In this document: positions 10,434 to 19,979 of the stretch, one piece after another
Numbering within the stretch: position 1 is the stretch's first letter
Layout of the letters: each line of letters starts with the position of its first letter
Assembly (NCBI GenBank): GCA_021287185.1
Contig: JAJTAZ010000030.1
Span: 57,607 to 121,606, forward strand
Source: Burkholderiales bacterium
GTDB lineage: Bacteria > Pseudomonadota > Gammaproteobacteria > Burkholderiales > Burkholderiaceae
Direction: 5' to 3'
DNA: 64,000 nt
Position numbers and translations under genes: made by a program
The notes under the pieces: model-generated
Seen by the model: the letters and a program-made list of their open reading frames with translations, nothing else
Told to the model about the DNA's origin: nothing
Databases searched by the model: none

Positions 10434-10828
10434 TTTACGGCATTGGCACTGATTTATTGCGCGTGGCGCGCATACACAGTGCGTTTGAAGCACGCGGTAT
10501 GCGGTTTGTGCAGCGGATTTTGGGCGAGCGCGAGTTACAGATTTTTAATCGTCGGTTTGAGCGCAATCGTGAGCGCGGTTTGCTGTTTCTTGCCACGCGC
10601 TTTGCGGCCAAAGAGGCTTTATCTAAAGCAATTGGTTTGGGGATGCGTCAGCCCATGAGTTGGCGCAGGGCGGAGTTTGTCAATGCGCCCACGGGCAAAC
10701 CGACTGTTGAACTGAATGAGCCATTGAAATCGTGGTGTATCGAGCGCGGATTGAGCTTTCATGTGAGTGTGACCGATGAAGCGGATATGGTCTGTGCGTT
10801 TGTGGTGGCGGAGGTGACGACAGTATGA
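10430..10828 (+). CDS. acpS: Holo-[acyl-carrier-protein] synthase AcpS
   Basis: AcpS transfers 4'-phosphopantetheine from coenzyme A to apo-ACP. The N-terminal [14 protein letters not shown] holds the metal-binding aspartate, and RFAAKEALSKAIG holds the second metal-ligand glutamate. The C-terminal FHVSVTDEADMVCAFVVAE strand region is typical. The length of 132 residues is normal. It starts in an ATGA overlap with recO and ends in an ATGA overlap with nagZ, so three genes are tightly coupled. Confidence 0.95.
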   Translation: MIYGIGTDLLRVARIHSAFEARGMRFVQRILGERELQIFNRRFERNRERGLLFLATRFAAKEALSKAIGLGMRQPMSWRRAEFVNAPTGKPTVELNEPLKSWCIERGLSFHVSVTDEADMVCAFVVAEVTTV

Positions 10829-11928
10829 CGAATGCAAATTTATTGGGCCCGATGATTGTGGATTTAACGGGCTTGACCTTAACGAATAACGACAAACGTC
10901 GCCTCGCGCACCCGAACACAGGTGGGGTGATTTTGTTCGGGCGCAATTTTAAAACCCGCGCTCAGGTCACCAAACTCATAAAAGCCATTCGCGCCATTCG
11001 TCCGAACATCATCATTAGTGTGGACCACGAAGGTGGTCGCGTACAACGTTTTAAATCCGATGGTTTCACGCATTTGCCCTCGATGCGTGAATTGGGCGCG
11101 GCGTATGCGCACGATGCATTGCACGGCGCGCATTTGGCGACTGAAGTCGGGTTTGTCTTGGCGAGTGAATTGCGCGCGGTGGGCGTGGATTACAGTTATA
11201 CACCGGTATTGGATTTGGATTATGGTGGCAGTACGGTGATAGGTGATCGTGCGTTTGCGCCATCCGCGCAAGATGTGGCGGTGTTGGCAAAGGCTTTGTT
11301 GCACGGTATGTTGCAAGCAGGTATGGTCGGTTGTGGCAAACATTTTCCTGGGCATGGTTTTGTGGTGGCTGATTCGCACGTGGACATGCCTGTTGACAAA
11401 CGCAGTTTGAAAAAGATTTTGGCAGATGATATCGTGCCCTATGCGCATTTGGCGCAAGATTTGGGTGCGGTCATGCCCGCGCATGTGATTTACCCGAAAG
11501 TGGATAAACTGCCCGCAGGGTTTTCTAAAGTATGGTTGGATATGTTACGAGTGCAGTTGAACTTTACAGGCGCGGTGGTCACCGATGATTTGAGCATGGC
11601 AGGCGCGGCGATGATTTATCCCGATGTGGTGCAACGGGTGCGCGCGGCTTTGGACGCGGGCTGTGACATGGCGATGGTGTGCAATCGTCCGAATGATTTG
11701 GATACGGCGTTGGCAGGTTTGCCGAAAAACTATGCTCGTCGTGCGCATCAAAAAGCTGCACAAGTCCGAATTCAAAGTTTGCGGGCGCGTGGTCTGGCGT
11801 TCAACTGGAATGAATTGCAAAAATCACCGCGTTATCAAAACGCTTTGAATGCCGTGCGCCCATATTGTCGCAATCTGGTTCAAGCAACTCCAGCCATCGA
11901 CCCAACCGAAGTGATGTTGCTAAAATAA
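10825..11928 (+). CDS. nagZ: Beta-N-acetylhexosaminidase NagZ (GH3)
   Basis: This cytoplasmic enzyme removes N-acetylglucosamine from recycled anhydromuropeptides. The GH3 motifs are VDHEGGRVQRF near residue 71, KHFPGHG with the catalytic histidine in the following loop (VVADSHVDMP), and VTDDLSMAGA with the aspartate nucleophile. The 367-residue length is right for the Gram-negative form. The gene is coupled to acpS and its last 9 nt overlap the convergent DUF167 gene. Confidence 0.95.
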   Translation: MTNANLLGPMIVDLTGLTLTNNDKRRLAHPNTGGVILFGRNFKTRAQVTKLIKAIRAIRPNIIISVDHEGGRVQRFKSDGFTHLPSMRELGAAYAHDALHGAHLATEVGFVLASELRAVGVDYSYTPVLDLDYGGSTVIGDRAFAPSAQDVAVLAKALLHGMLQAGMVGCGKHFPGHGFVVADSHVDMPVDKRSLKKILADDIVPYAHLAQDLGAVMPAHVIYPKVDKLPAGFSKVWLDMLRVQLNFTGAVVTDDLSMAGAAMIYPDVVQRVRAALDAGCDMAMVCNRPNDLDTALAGLPKNYARRAHQKAAQVRIQSLRARGLAFNWNELQKSPRYQNALNAVRPYCRNLVQATPAIDPTEVMLLK

Positions 11929-12240
11929 ATTTTTCTGTGGTGGTTCAATCCCAGTAGGCAATTGGCTCAAATTTTTAAAGCGCAATTGTTTGTGAATGCT
12001 CTCGCGCCCATACACCACCTCAATGTCTTTGACTGAAATCCCAAACTCTTTGGCCAAAAACCGCACCATGTGGTCGGTGGCTTTGCCCGCCACAGGCGCG
12101 GCGGTCACGCTGACTTTGAGTTGATTGCCTTTGGGTTTGCCGATGGCATCCCGCTTGGCACTGGGCGTGCCAAGGATGTTGAGCACCAGCACATCACCGT
12201 CCCACTCATAAAACACATTGGCTAAATTTCGGGCTTTCAA
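11920..12240 (-). CDS. DUF167/YggU-family protein
   Basis: The 106-residue protein shows the DUF167 signature: GTPSAKRDAIG followed by LKVSVTAAPVAGKATDHMVRFLAKEFG and IEVVYGRESIHKQLRF. The family is widespread and of unknown biochemical function. Its 3' end overlaps nagZ by 9 nt in convergent orientation. It lies 22 nt downstream of the lytic transglycosylase gene and is probably on the same transcript. Confidence 0.88.
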   Translation of the reverse strand: MKARNLANVFYEWDGDVLVLNILGTPSAKRDAIGKPKGNQLKVSVTAAPVAGKATDHMVRFLAKEFGISVKDIEVVYGRESIHKQLRFKNLSQLPTGIEPPQKNLF

Positions 12241-12262
12241 GTTCTTAACCTTTATGACCAGA

Positions 12263-14176
12263 TTAGTACGGGCTGACCGTGCCCATCAAATCTTTGAGTT
12301 TCGGTGGTCGTTGTTTCATGGCGAGGTAATAGAATACCGTGTTGGCCATGACGTTTTTCACATAACCACGGGTTTCTGCAATCGGAATGGTCTCAGCATA
12401 AATCGCACCATCGACGGTGCGCGTGAGGGTGCTTTTCCATTGCGGTGGACGACCTGGGCCTGCGTTGTAACCTGCAGATGCAAGTGGAAACGATCCATCC
12501 AATTTGTCCTTGGTCTGTGCCAAATAAGCCGTGCCGAGTTGAACATTGGTATCAATATCGCCCAACTGGTCTAATGTGAAATTGTTCAATCCCAATGAAC
12601 GCGCAACAATGCGTGCAGTGCTTGGAATCAGTTGCATTAAACCATTGGCGTTGGCGGATGATTGTGCCAACGTCACAAAACGCGATTCTTGACGAATAAT
12701 GCCATACGTCCACGCAGCAGGAATCCCCGCTTGTGCAGAGCGATTCTCCATGATGTTCAAGTAAGGCGTGGGGTAGCGTTGATTGAAATTATATAAAGTT
12801 TGTGTACGCTCGGAGGTGTTGATCATACGGTCGAGCAAGCCAACGCGACGACCGTACTCGGCGGCAGCGAGCAGTTGTTTGTCGTCCATTCGGCGCAACG
12901 GAAAGTTCCACTCACGGTTGCCTTCAAACGTCATGTTCATGGCATAGAATTTGCGCGCGCGGTCAAAGCCATCGGTGCGGCTGATGGCATCTACTTCTGA
13001 GTCGGTCGGTACAGATTTTTTGGGTAAGGAGAGTGCCTGTCCCAATTCTTCACGCGCTAAGATGCCATAAAAATCGTAACCCCCTTTGTTGGTGGCTGCT
13101 TGCTCGTAAAACATATTCGCCTGCGTGTTTTGATTTTGTGCGGCATACGCCCGTCCTCGCCAGTATTGCCAAACGGAAGTGTTGCGCTCAGCATCCGACA
13201 TATTGTCAATCGCTTTGGCGACCAAAGCCCAATCGCCTGCGCGCATGCCCGCACGGGCTTGCCAACCGAGTACATCATCGGGCAATTGTAATTTTGGGTA
13301 TTGATTGTAGGCATTGTTAAAATAACTCGCCGCATCGGACGCGGCGCGGCGCGCTTGGGCATAGCCAAAATACGCTTGGTACAACGCGCTTTGTTGTGCA
13401 CTCATACTGGCACTTTGAAAACTACCATTGTTGTTCGCTTGATTGATGAGGTTGCTCATTAAACTGCCTGTACTTTGGCGGCTGGCGGCGGCGATTTTTT
13501 GACCCTGAGCCGCGCTGTTGTAAGCCGAAAGTGCGGCAAAATAGTTGATGTCTTCTTCAGATGCGCCACGGTCAACAATTTGTTGTACCAATTGTTGACA
13601 GGCTTTGGTATTGGCGGCTTTGCTGTCAATCAGGATTTTTTTGGTATTGGCGATGACGTTTTGTCCGTTATCAAGCATGCCCATTTGCTCGTAGCATTTG
13701 GCGGACACATCATCTTTGAGTTCAAACTGAGCGTATTGAGTATTAAAATTATTCCAATCGCGGCGAGCGGCAAGCACGTATAAATAATCATTGCGCAAAC
13801 GATCGGCAATTGCCTGACCTTTGTAGGTGTTTAAAAATTGCAGCACTTCGGCATCGGGCGCATAGATATTGCCTGTACCATCGCTGTTGTACAATTGCGG
13901 CTTGATGCGGTAGTATTCAACATAAGAGGGAATTGGGTAATCGCTCAACTGTGCAGCCAATTGCGCGGCGCGTTCGACATTGTTGGTTTTGGCGGCGGCT
14001 TGAAGTTGTTTGAATGTTTCATCTTGATAATGCGGTGCGATTTTGAGCGCGCTGTAGGCGTTGGTTGAACCAACAGGGGTCGATTCCTGTGCAAAGGCAT
14101 TTAAAGTGGCACTGCTGATAATCGCGGAAACAGTTAGACTCACGGCACTGACACGAACTTGATTCAGACGCAACAT
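12263..14176 (-). CDS. Soluble lytic murein transglycosylase (Slt70-like)
   Basis: This periplasmic enzyme cleaves peptidoglycan glycan strands to form 1,6-anhydro ends. An N-terminal signal peptide runs to ATLNAFA (about residue 29). A long helical superhelix follows, and the C-terminal SLT domain has the catalytic glutamate in YGIIRQESRF, then ANGLMQLIPSTAR and ASAGYNAGPGRPPQWKS. At 637 residues it is close to the E. coli enzyme. Its anhydromuropeptide products feed the NagZ pathway, and nagZ lies just beyond the DUF167 gene. Confidence 0.93.
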   Translation of the reverse strand: MLRLNQVRVSAVSLTVSAIISSATLNAFAQESTPVGSTNAYSALKIAPHYQDETFKQLQAAAKTNNVERAAQLAAQLSDYPIPSYVEYYRIKPQLYNSDGTGNIYAPDAEVLQFLNTYKGQAIADRLRNDYLYVLAARRDWNNFNTQYAQFELKDDVSAKCYEQMGMLDNGQNVIANTKKILIDSKAANTKACQQLVQQIVDRGASEEDINYFAALSAYNSAAQGQKIAAASRQSTGSLMSNLINQANNNGSFQSASMSAQQSALYQAYFGYAQARRAASDAASYFNNAYNQYPKLQLPDDVLGWQARAGMRAGDWALVAKAIDNMSDAERNTSVWQYWRGRAYAAQNQNTQANMFYEQAATNKGGYDFYGILAREELGQALSLPKKSVPTDSEVDAISRTDGFDRARKFYAMNMTFEGNREWNFPLRRMDDKQLLAAAEYGRRVGLLDRMINTSERTQTLYNFNQRYPTPYLNIMENRSAQAGIPAAWTYGIIRQESRFVTLAQSSANANGLMQLIPSTARIVARSLGLNNFTLDQLGDIDTNVQLGTAYLAQTKDKLDGSFPLASAGYNAGPGRPPQWKSTLTRTVDGAIYAETIPIAETRGYVKNVMANTVFYYLAMKQRPPKLKDLMGTVSPY

Positions 14177-14237
14177 AGATTCTCCAAGTATGGTTGTTGT
14201 AATTTGATACAGGTTATCAAATTCATGTGGACATAAT

Positions 14238-14867
14238 ATGATTATTGTACCGACAAATCACAGAATAGACCTCAGTTCACCACAAGAAACTGCGGTGTCG
14301 ATTTCTCGTGTAGCTCTGCGAGCGTCTTTGCTTGAACGCAGACAAGCGATGACCGCCAGAGAGCACGAAGCACGCAATGCACAAATGACTGGAGAGTTGT
14401 TGGACTGGTTGCGTCAAAATATACCAACCGATGGGGGCATAGCTTTGTATCACGCCTTCAAAGGTGAGCCCGATTTGAATGGGCTGGCAAACGCGTGGCG
14501 CGCCCAAGGTGGCACGGTGTTGTTGCCAATTGTGCGAGAAAAAAACGCGCCTTTGGTGTTTGCGCGGGATGACGGTGTAGAACCGTTGATTAAAGGCGCG
14601 TATGGGATTTTAGAACCACGCTGTGTGCCTGATGAATGGATTGTAGCGCCTACACAGATTCACGCAATGATTATACCGTGTGTTGGATTTACCAGAGATG
14701 GTTGTCGTTTGGGTTATGGTGGTGGTTACTATGACCGCACCTTGGCGCATTGGCAGGCGCAGGGTTGGGGGTTACCCACATTGATTGGCGTGGCGCACAA
14801 AGAGGGGCAAGTTGATTTTGTCCCTGAAGCGCATGATATGGCGATGGATTTGATTTGTGCAGTGTGA
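14238..14867 (+). CDS. 5-formyltetrahydrofolate cyclo-ligase
   Basis: The enzyme converts 5-formyltetrahydrofolate plus ATP to 5,10-methenyltetrahydrofolate. The N-terminal RVALRASLLERRQAM and the C-terminal CRLGYGGGYYDRTLA loop are diagnostic. The length of 209 residues is normal. It is divergent from the transglycosylase gene with a 61-nt shared promoter region, and convergent with rsuA, whose stop lies 6 nt away. Confidence 0.92.
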   Translation: MIIVPTNHRIDLSSPQETAVSISRVALRASLLERRQAMTAREHEARNAQMTGELLDWLRQNIPTDGGIALYHAFKGEPDLNGLANAWRAQGGTVLLPIVREKNAPLVFARDDGVEPLIKGAYGILEPRCVPDEWIVAPTQIHAMIIPCVGFTRDGCRLGYGGGYYDRTLAHWQAQGWGLPTLIGVAHKEGQVDFVPEAHDMAMDLICAV

Positions 14868-14873
14868 AATCAA

Positions 14874-15590
14874 TCAGCCAAGTTCTAAAAACACCCATTC
14901 ACCGACTGTTAAATCAGCAGGTAAACTAAATTCGCCCACACGCACACGGTGTAGTTTTTCGACATGATTGCCCGCTGCAGCAACCATGCGTTTGACTTGA
15001 TGGTACTTACCTTCTCTGAGCGTCAACTCTAAAACGTTTTCACCCACATCACTGAGCACACGTGCGTCCACCGCTTTAAGGGTTTCATTCTCATCGTGCA
15101 ATAAAACCCCTGTTTTCAAAGCATTGAGCATCTCGTCGGTTAAGGCTTGAGCACAGGTGGCGTGATAGACTTTATCAACGTTTTTCTTGGGCGAGGTGTT
15201 TTTGTGAATGAATTGACCATCGTCTGAGAGCAGCAATAAACCTGTGGTATCGACATCCAAGCGCCCCACGCATTGCACATCACGCGCGCGCAACTCAGGC
15301 GGTAGAATTGAGAGTACGCTCAAATGGTGCTGCGGTTTTTGCGAGCATTCGTAGGGCGCTGGTTTGTTCATCAGTAAATAAACATGCTCACGGTAACGCC
15401 ACGTCTGCTCGCCAATTTGCCAATGCAAACCATTTAAATCAAAAAACGCGTCGGGATTGACACATGGTTCACCATTGACCAACACATCACCTGACTCAAT
15501 CAACGCATAACAATACGCCCGTGTACCAAAGCCTTGATTTTGCAGGATTCTACCAATCGGCAGTGGTTTGGCTTTCTTTGCTTTTGCCAT
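14874..15590 (-). CDS. rsuA: 16S rRNA pseudouridine(516) synthase RsuA
   Basis: The enzyme makes pseudouridine 516 in 16S rRNA. An S4 RNA-binding domain (about residues 10-50, containing GDVLVNGE) precedes the catalytic domain, which has VGRLDVDTTGLLLLSDDG with the active-site aspartate and REGKYHQVKRM near the C-terminus. ATG 15590 gives 238 residues. A longer in-frame start at 15653 would run into proC and is not expected. The basic N-terminus (MAKAKKAK) is a common tail. Confidence 0.92.
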   Translation of the reverse strand: MAKAKKAKPLPIGRILQNQGFGTRAYCYALIESGDVLVNGEPCVNPDAFFDLNGLHWQIGEQTWRYREHVYLLMNKPAPYECSQKPQHHLSVLSILPPELRARDVQCVGRLDVDTTGLLLLSDDGQFIHKNTSPKKNVDKVYHATCAQALTDEMLNALKTGVLLHDENETLKAVDARVLSDVGENVLELTLREGKYHQVKRMVAAAGNHVEKLHRVRVGEFSLPADLTVGEWVFLELG

Positions 15591-15604
15591 AATGTTTTTT
15601 AAAT

Positions 15605-16435
15605 TTAACCTGCACTCAATTTTTGAGCCAACTCTTCTGCACGTGCTTTGCACGCGGCAACGCCTGCATGAATCGCGCTGTCCAAACCATGCTCTGCAAA
15701 ACTTGCCAAGGCAGCTGCGGTTGTGCCGCCTTTGCTGGTCACGCGCTCGCGCAATGTGGCAATGCTCTCAGTCGATTCACCTGCGAGTTGCACCGCCCCT
15801 GCGAAGGTCGCTTGCACCAATTGCTTGGCGGTGGCGGCATCAAAACCCAAATCCACCGCCGCTTGAGTCAGTTGTTCCATCATATAGAACACATAAGCTG
15901 GCCCCGAACCTGAAATTGCAGTAATTGCGTCAATTTGTGATTCCTCTTGTACCCATACCATTTGCCCTATGGATGCCAAGATTTTTTCGACCAAGGCATG
16001 TTCGTTGGGATTGAGGTTCGGCGCAAATACGCCTGTCATGCCTTGACCCACCAAAGCAGGTGTGTTCGGCATGGTGCGCACGATTTTGCGGTGTCCATTG
16101 AGCCAGCTTTGTAGGGTTGCCATCGGTAAACCTGCGGCGATGCTCAAGGCGATTTGCTCAGCAGTAATGTGTTGCGCCAATTCTGCCAGTGCTTCGTGCA
16201 TGTTTTGTGGCTTGACTGCGAGTACCCAAACATTCGGTGGGCTACTCATTTGCGCGTGGGCGAAAGCAATGTTTTCAAAACACTGAGCGTCCAAGTCACG
16301 GCTGAGTAAGTCACGCTGCGCTTCGTTGTGTTCAACCACCGAAATTTGAGTGGGTAAAAATCCACCTTTTTGAATCATGCCAGTGATGATGGCAGTGGCC
16401 ATATTGCCACCGCCCAGAAATGCGATGTGGTTCAT
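15605..16435 (-). CDS. proC: Pyrroline-5-carboxylate reductase
   Basis: ProC catalyses the last step of proline synthesis, using NAD(P)H. The Rossmann motif is IAFLGGGNMATAII at the N-terminus. The dimerisation and substrate region carries AITAISGSGPAYVFYMMEQL and REVTSKGGTTAAAL-like residues (ERVTSKGGTTAAALASF). It has the typical length of 276 residues. Its start overlaps the stop of the yggS-type gene by 4 nt. Confidence 0.96.
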   Translation of the reverse strand: MNHIAFLGGGNMATAIITGMIQKGGFLPTQISVVEHNEAQRDLLSRDLDAQCFENIAFAHAQMSSPPNVWVLAVKPQNMHEALAELAQHITAEQIALSIAAGLPMATLQSWLNGHRKIVRTMPNTPALVGQGMTGVFAPNLNPNEHALVEKILASIGQMVWVQEESQIDAITAISGSGPAYVFYMMEQLTQAAVDLGFDAATAKQLVQATFAGAVQLAGESTESIATLRERVTSKGGTTAAALASFAEHGLDSAIHAGVAACKARAEELAQKLSAG

Positions 16436-17187
16436 TGTGTTTCCAATTCATTAGAGTAATGGCGTGCGCCGAAAATTGCCGTGCCGACGCGCACGATGGT
16501 GCTGCCCGCAGCGATTGCCAATTCGTAATCGTCGGACATGCCCATCGAAAGTGTATCAAAAAAACTTGCCTGTTCAGGCGGTAATTGCGCTTTGATGCGC
16601 TCAAATAAAACACGCAACGCATCAAATGGTGCGCGTTGTTGTGCCCAACTGTCCGCTGAATTCATCGGCGCAGGAATTGCCATCAAACCGCGCAAACGCA
16701 GATTTGGCAATTGTGCGATGCTCAACGCCAATGCGGTGGCTTCATCGGGTGCGCAACCACTTTTGCTGTCCTGTTGACTGATGTTCACTTGTAAACACAG
16801 ATTCAATGGTGCACGTGAAGCGGGACGCTGTTCGCTCAAACGTTGGGCAATTTTCAAGCGATCCACACTGTGTACCCAATCAAAGTATTCGGCAACCAAA
16901 CGGGTTTTATTGCTCTGCAACGGTCCAATGAAGTGCCAAATCGCTTGATTGTCGGGCATGAGCGCGTCCAAGGCTTCGATTTTATCCACGGCTTCTTGCA
17001 CATAATTTTCACCAAAATCGCGTGCGCCAGTTGCATAAGCCGCCGTAACCAGTTCAACAGGATGGGTCTTGCTCACTGACAGCAGTAACACATCACCTGC
17101 AGCACGTTGGTTGCGTTGACACGTCTGTTCAATGGCTTTTAGGGTACGTTGGTAGTTCTCGGCGATGGTACTGTTCATATACGGCAT
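16432..17187 (-). CDS. Pyridoxal-phosphate homeostasis protein (YggS/PROSC family)
   Basis: The single-domain TIM-barrel protein binds PLP and buffers free vitamin B6. The PLP lysine is in LLLSVSKTHPVELV, and GARDFGENYVQEAVDK, WHFIGPLQSNKTR and the C-terminal LSMGMSDDYELAIAAGSTIVRVG follow the family order. Pairing with proC is widespread and is seen here with a 4-nt overlap. The start could be ATG 17187 or ATG 17178; neither has a clear ribosome binding site. Confidence 0.94.
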   Translation of the reverse strand: MPYMNSTIAENYQRTLKAIEQTCQRNQRAAGDVLLLSVSKTHPVELVTAAYATGARDFGENYVQEAVDKIEALDALMPDNQAIWHFIGPLQSNKTRLVAEYFDWVHSVDRLKIAQRLSEQRPASRAPLNLCLQVNISQQDSKSGCAPDEATALALSIAQLPNLRLRGLMAIPAPMNSADSWAQQRAPFDALRVLFERIKAQLPPEQASFFDTLSMGMSDDYELAIAAGSTIVRVGTAIFGARHYSNELETQ

Positions 17188-17533
17188 TGGAGCGAGTTTT
17201 GATAAGGCGTTAGGATACCATGGACTGGCTCAAACCAAGGAAAAATCCCGAACTCGACTCGAAATGTAAGGAAATTTTTTGAGCATTCTGCTGTCATCAA
17301 ATCAATACAATTGTATGGAATATCGCAATGGTTGTACCTATTAAACGCTAATTGAATTCAACGGATGTTAAAAGTCAAAAACACGTTTGCGTTGGGTGCG
17401 AGATAATGGTTTATAGTCAGGCTCAATGGGTGATAAAACCGAGCCAGTGGTGGCATAATGCCGCAGGTTTGCGATCTGAAACGAGTGACAGGATAGACGC
17501 AGTTGTGCCAATTCAACATTAAGAGGTTTTCCA
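17188..17533. other. Intergenic region upstream of acyl-CoA synthetase gene
   Basis: This 346-nt spacer separates divergent genes and should hold promoters for both. An AAGAGG ribosome binding site lies near its right edge, 7 nt before the synthetase ATG. No RNA gene, repeat or credible small open frame was found. The short minus-strand open frame here has no family resemblance. Confidence 0.5.
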
Positions 17534-19237
17534 ATGAGTTCAAATCCAATGCTCAGTCACGTGGTCGGCAATATCGATGTTCCTTTGATTGAAAAAACCA
17601 TCGGTGCGTATTTTGACGAGATTGTGGCGCAGTATCCGCAGAAACCCGCGCTCATCGTGAATCACCAAAACATTCGTTACAACTACGCACAATTACAAGA
17701 GCAGGTGAATCATCTCGCGGTTCAGTTGCACAAATTGGGCTTGAAAAAGGGTGATCGGATTGGCATTTGGTCACACAACTGCGCCGAGTGGGTGTTGACA
17801 CAATTTGCCACGGCAAAACTCGGTTTGATATTGGTCAACATCAATCCTGCCTATCGCAGCACCGAATTGTCATTTGCTTTAAAGTCAGTCGGTTGCAAAG
17901 CCCTTATTCTCGCACCACATTTTAAAACCAGTCATTATGTGGATATTTTGGGCTCGCTCGCGCCCGAAATCGCCAATACACCAACGGGTCAAGAACTGAA
18001 CTTAAAAAATCTGCCCGATTTAAAAATCGCGATTCACTTGGGTACGGAAACCTTTGCAGGGTTAATACCGTTCGACAACTTGCTCGTGCCGAGCACTGCC
18101 GAAGAATTAGCCGAACTGGCGGTCATCCAATCGCAACTTTTGCCCACCGATCCCATTAATATCCAATTCACCTCAGGGACGACGGGGCTGCCCAAAGGCG
18201 CAACCTTGAGTCACCGCAACATCATCAACAATGGTTACTACATCGGCGAGAGCATGCGTTTGACCCCTGATGACAAATTGTGCATTCCCGTGCCCTTATA
18301 TCATTGTTTTGGTATGGTGTTGGGCAATTTGGCTTGCGTGACTCATGGCGCGGCGATGGTGTACCCGAGCGAAGCATTCAACCCGCAGGATGTGTTGGAA
18401 ACCGTGCAACGTGAGCGATGCACCGCTTTGCATGGTGTTCCAACGATGTTCATTGCCATATTGGATTTACCTAATTTTGCTGATTATCGGTTGGACTCGT
18501 TGCGCACGGGCATTATGGCGGGCTCGCCGTGTCCCATCGAAGTGATGAAAAAAGTCATTGCGCGCATGCACATGAACGAAGTCACCATTGCCTATGGCAT
18601 GACCGAAACCTCACCCGTGAGTTTCCAAAGTGCAGTGGATGACCCGATTGATGTGCGCGTGTCCACAGTGGGACGCATACAGCCGCACATCGAAGCGAAA
18701 ATTATCAATGAGCAAGGTGAGACTGTCCCCCGTGGCGAAAAAGGCGAAATTCTTGTCAAAGGCTATTGTGTGATGTCTGAGTATTGGAATGGCGCGTTAC
18801 AAACCGAAGCAGCGATTGATGCGGATGGTTGGATGCACACGGGTGACTTGGGCGTGCTCGATGAAAACGGCTACTGCACCATCACAGGGCGTGCCAAAGA
18901 CGTGGTCATCCGCGGTGGTGAAAACATTTATCCGCGCGAAGTTGAAGAATACCTCTACCAACATCCAAAAATCCAAGACGTGCAATGTGTTGGCGTACCC
19001 GATGTCAAATTTGGTGAGGAGCTGTGCGCCTGTGTGGTGGTGCGCGCGGGCGAAACCTGCACCGAAGAAGACGTGCGTAGTTTTTGCCGTGGGCAAATCG
19101 CCCACTATAAAGTACCGCGCTACGTGCGCTTTGTTGAAAGTTTTCCCATGACAATTACAGGAAAAATCCAAAAATACATACTGCGCGACATGATGGCGAA
19201 AGAACTGGGTTTGGTAACTGAACCTGCCAACGACTGA
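17534..19237 (+). CDS. AMP-dependent acyl-CoA synthetase (fatty-acid CoA ligase)
   Basis: This is an ANL-superfamily enzyme that activates a carboxylic acid through an acyl-adenylate to the CoA thioester. The AMP-binding motif is [18 protein letters not shown] near residue 214. [36 protein letters not shown] and the C-terminal lysine motif [11 protein letters not shown] complete the set. At 567 residues it resembles medium-chain or broad-range acyl-CoA ligases used in fatty-acid degradation. The chain length is not predictable from the sequence. It stands alone on its strand. Confidence 0.9.
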   Translation: MSSNPMLSHVVGNIDVPLIEKTIGAYFDEIVAQYPQKPALIVNHQNIRYNYAQLQEQVNHLAVQLHKLGLKKGDRIGIWSHNCAEWVLTQFATAKLGLILVNINPAYRSTELSFALKSVGCKALILAPHFKTSHYVDILGSLAPEIANTPTGQELNLKNLPDLKIAIHLGTETFAGLIPFDNLLVPSTAEELAELAVIQSQLLPTDPINIQFTSGTTGLPKGATLSHRNIINNGYYIGESMRLTPDDKLCIPVPLYHCFGMVLGNLACVTHGAAMVYPSEAFNPQDVLETVQRERCTALHGVPTMFIAILDLPNFADYRLDSLRTGIMAGSPCPIEVMKKVIARMHMNEVTIAYGMTETSPVSFQSAVDDPIDVRVSTVGRIQPHIEAKIINEQGETVPRGEKGEILVKGYCVMSEYWNGALQTEAAIDADGWMHTGDLGVLDENGYCTITGRAKDVVIRGGENIYPREVEEYLYQHPKIQDVQCVGVPDVKFGEELCACVVVRAGETCTEEDVRSFCRGQIAHYKVPRYVRFVESFPMTITGKIQKYILRDMMAKELGLVTEPAND

Positions 19238-19282
19238 TGTGGCTGACGTGCAGCCGTCACAAGCCTTGGTTAAACCGTTGTG

Positions 19283-19606
19283 TTACGTTCGTTGATTGGG
19301 TGTGATGTGCGGGTAGTTGCCGTCGCCGTAGCTCTTAATGATTTCTGCCAAAACGATTTGATAGCCTTGGTACCAACGTTTGTATTGGCGTTTGGCTTCA
19401 ACATGGCGTGGATGACGCGCGAAGGCGCGCAAGTCGTCTAAATTATCCCAGTAATAGACAGCATTGACGCGGTTGTCTTTACCATGCCAAACCTCGCCGC
19501 CCAAAAAGCCTGCATAACTTTTGGCAATCGCGGTGAGTTCTGTATTCAAAGCGTAGAACTCATCGTCGTACTCGCCTTTGATAAACATAAATGATGCGCT
19601 GTACAT
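19283..19606 (-). CDS. Antibiotic-biosynthesis-monooxygenase-like (ABM fold) protein
   Basis: The protein of about 107 residues has the small ferredoxin-like layout of ABM proteins: MYSASFMFIKGEYDDEFYALN, then LGGEVWHGKDNRVNAVYYWDNLDDLRAFARHPRHVEAKRQYKRWY, where the WDNLDDLRAFARHP segment is typical. Such proteins act as small monooxygenases, heme-related enzymes or stress proteins; none of these can be chosen here. ATG 19606 is preferred over an upstream TTG. It is the last core gene before the island. Confidence 0.65.
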   Translation of the reverse strand: MYSASFMFIKGEYDDEFYALNTELTAIAKSYAGFLGGEVWHGKDNRVNAVYYWDNLDDLRAFARHPRHVEAKRQYKRWYQGYQIVLAEIIKSYGDGNYPHITPNQRT

Positions 19607-19711
19607 AATGTGCCCCAATCAGTTAAAGTGCAGTTGGTGAGTCTATCAGATACGCTTGGTAAGAACCGAAGCAATTTCAATTTGTCATTTTGTGTTGATG
19701 TTGAAAAATAA

Positions 19712-19746
19712 CAAGGGCTTACAGATTAAAAGACTGTAAGCCCTTG
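19712..19746 (-). terminator. Host terminator left behind at the island's left edge
   Basis: A 13-bp perfect stem (CAAGGGCTTACAG) with an A-rich loop directly follows the tRNA 3'-end fragment on the minus strand. It is closely related to the hairpin at 32695-32727 behind the intact tRNA. It is probably the original terminator of the tRNA-Pro gene, separated from it by integration. Confidence 0.7.
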
Positions 19747-19753
19747 ATTTTAT

Positions 19754-19798
19754 TGGTCGGAACGGTGGGATTCGAACTCACTACCCCTTGCACCCCAT
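19754..19798 (-). repeat. attL: 45-bp duplicate of the tRNA-Pro 3' half
   Basis: This stretch matches 32735-32779 in 44 of 45 positions; the mismatch is T at 19782 against G at 32763. It holds the CCA end, acceptor 3' strand, T arm and part of the anticodon side of tRNA-Pro, but the 5' half is missing, so it is not a working tRNA. It marks the left boundary of the integrated element. Confidence 0.92.
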
Positions 19799-19934
19799 TT
19801 TTATTATTGAGTGTTTCACAAAATTCAAAAAAGTGTGCTATTTGAATTAAAATCAATATAAATCAAATAATTACATTCTCTTTTATTAAAAACGATGTAC
19901 AATGACATCCAACGAAATTCTATAAAATCTCGTT

Positions 19935-19964
19935 TTGCGGTGGGGGCAAAAGTGGGGGCAATTT
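19935..19964 (+). repeat. Integrase arm-type site, left copy
   Basis: Two tandem GTGGGGGCAA units form a 30-bp block that is identical in sequence and orientation to 32642-32671 at the other end of the island. Paired direct repeats just inside both att sites are what arm-type binding sites of a tyrosine integrase look like. The block sits 15 nt before the integrase start and could also affect its expression. Confidence 0.6.
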
Positions 19965-19979
19965 TAGGGTGTTTTTTAT

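Noticed and set aside
14177..14237. 6S RNA upstream of the 5-formyltetrahydrofolate cyclo-ligase gene
   Set aside because: 6S RNA often lies there in other proteobacteria, but the spacer is only 61 nt and no long hairpin is present.
19754..19798. A second tRNA-Pro gene
   Set aside because: Only the 3' half is present; the 5' acceptor strand and D arm are missing, so it is an att-site remnant.
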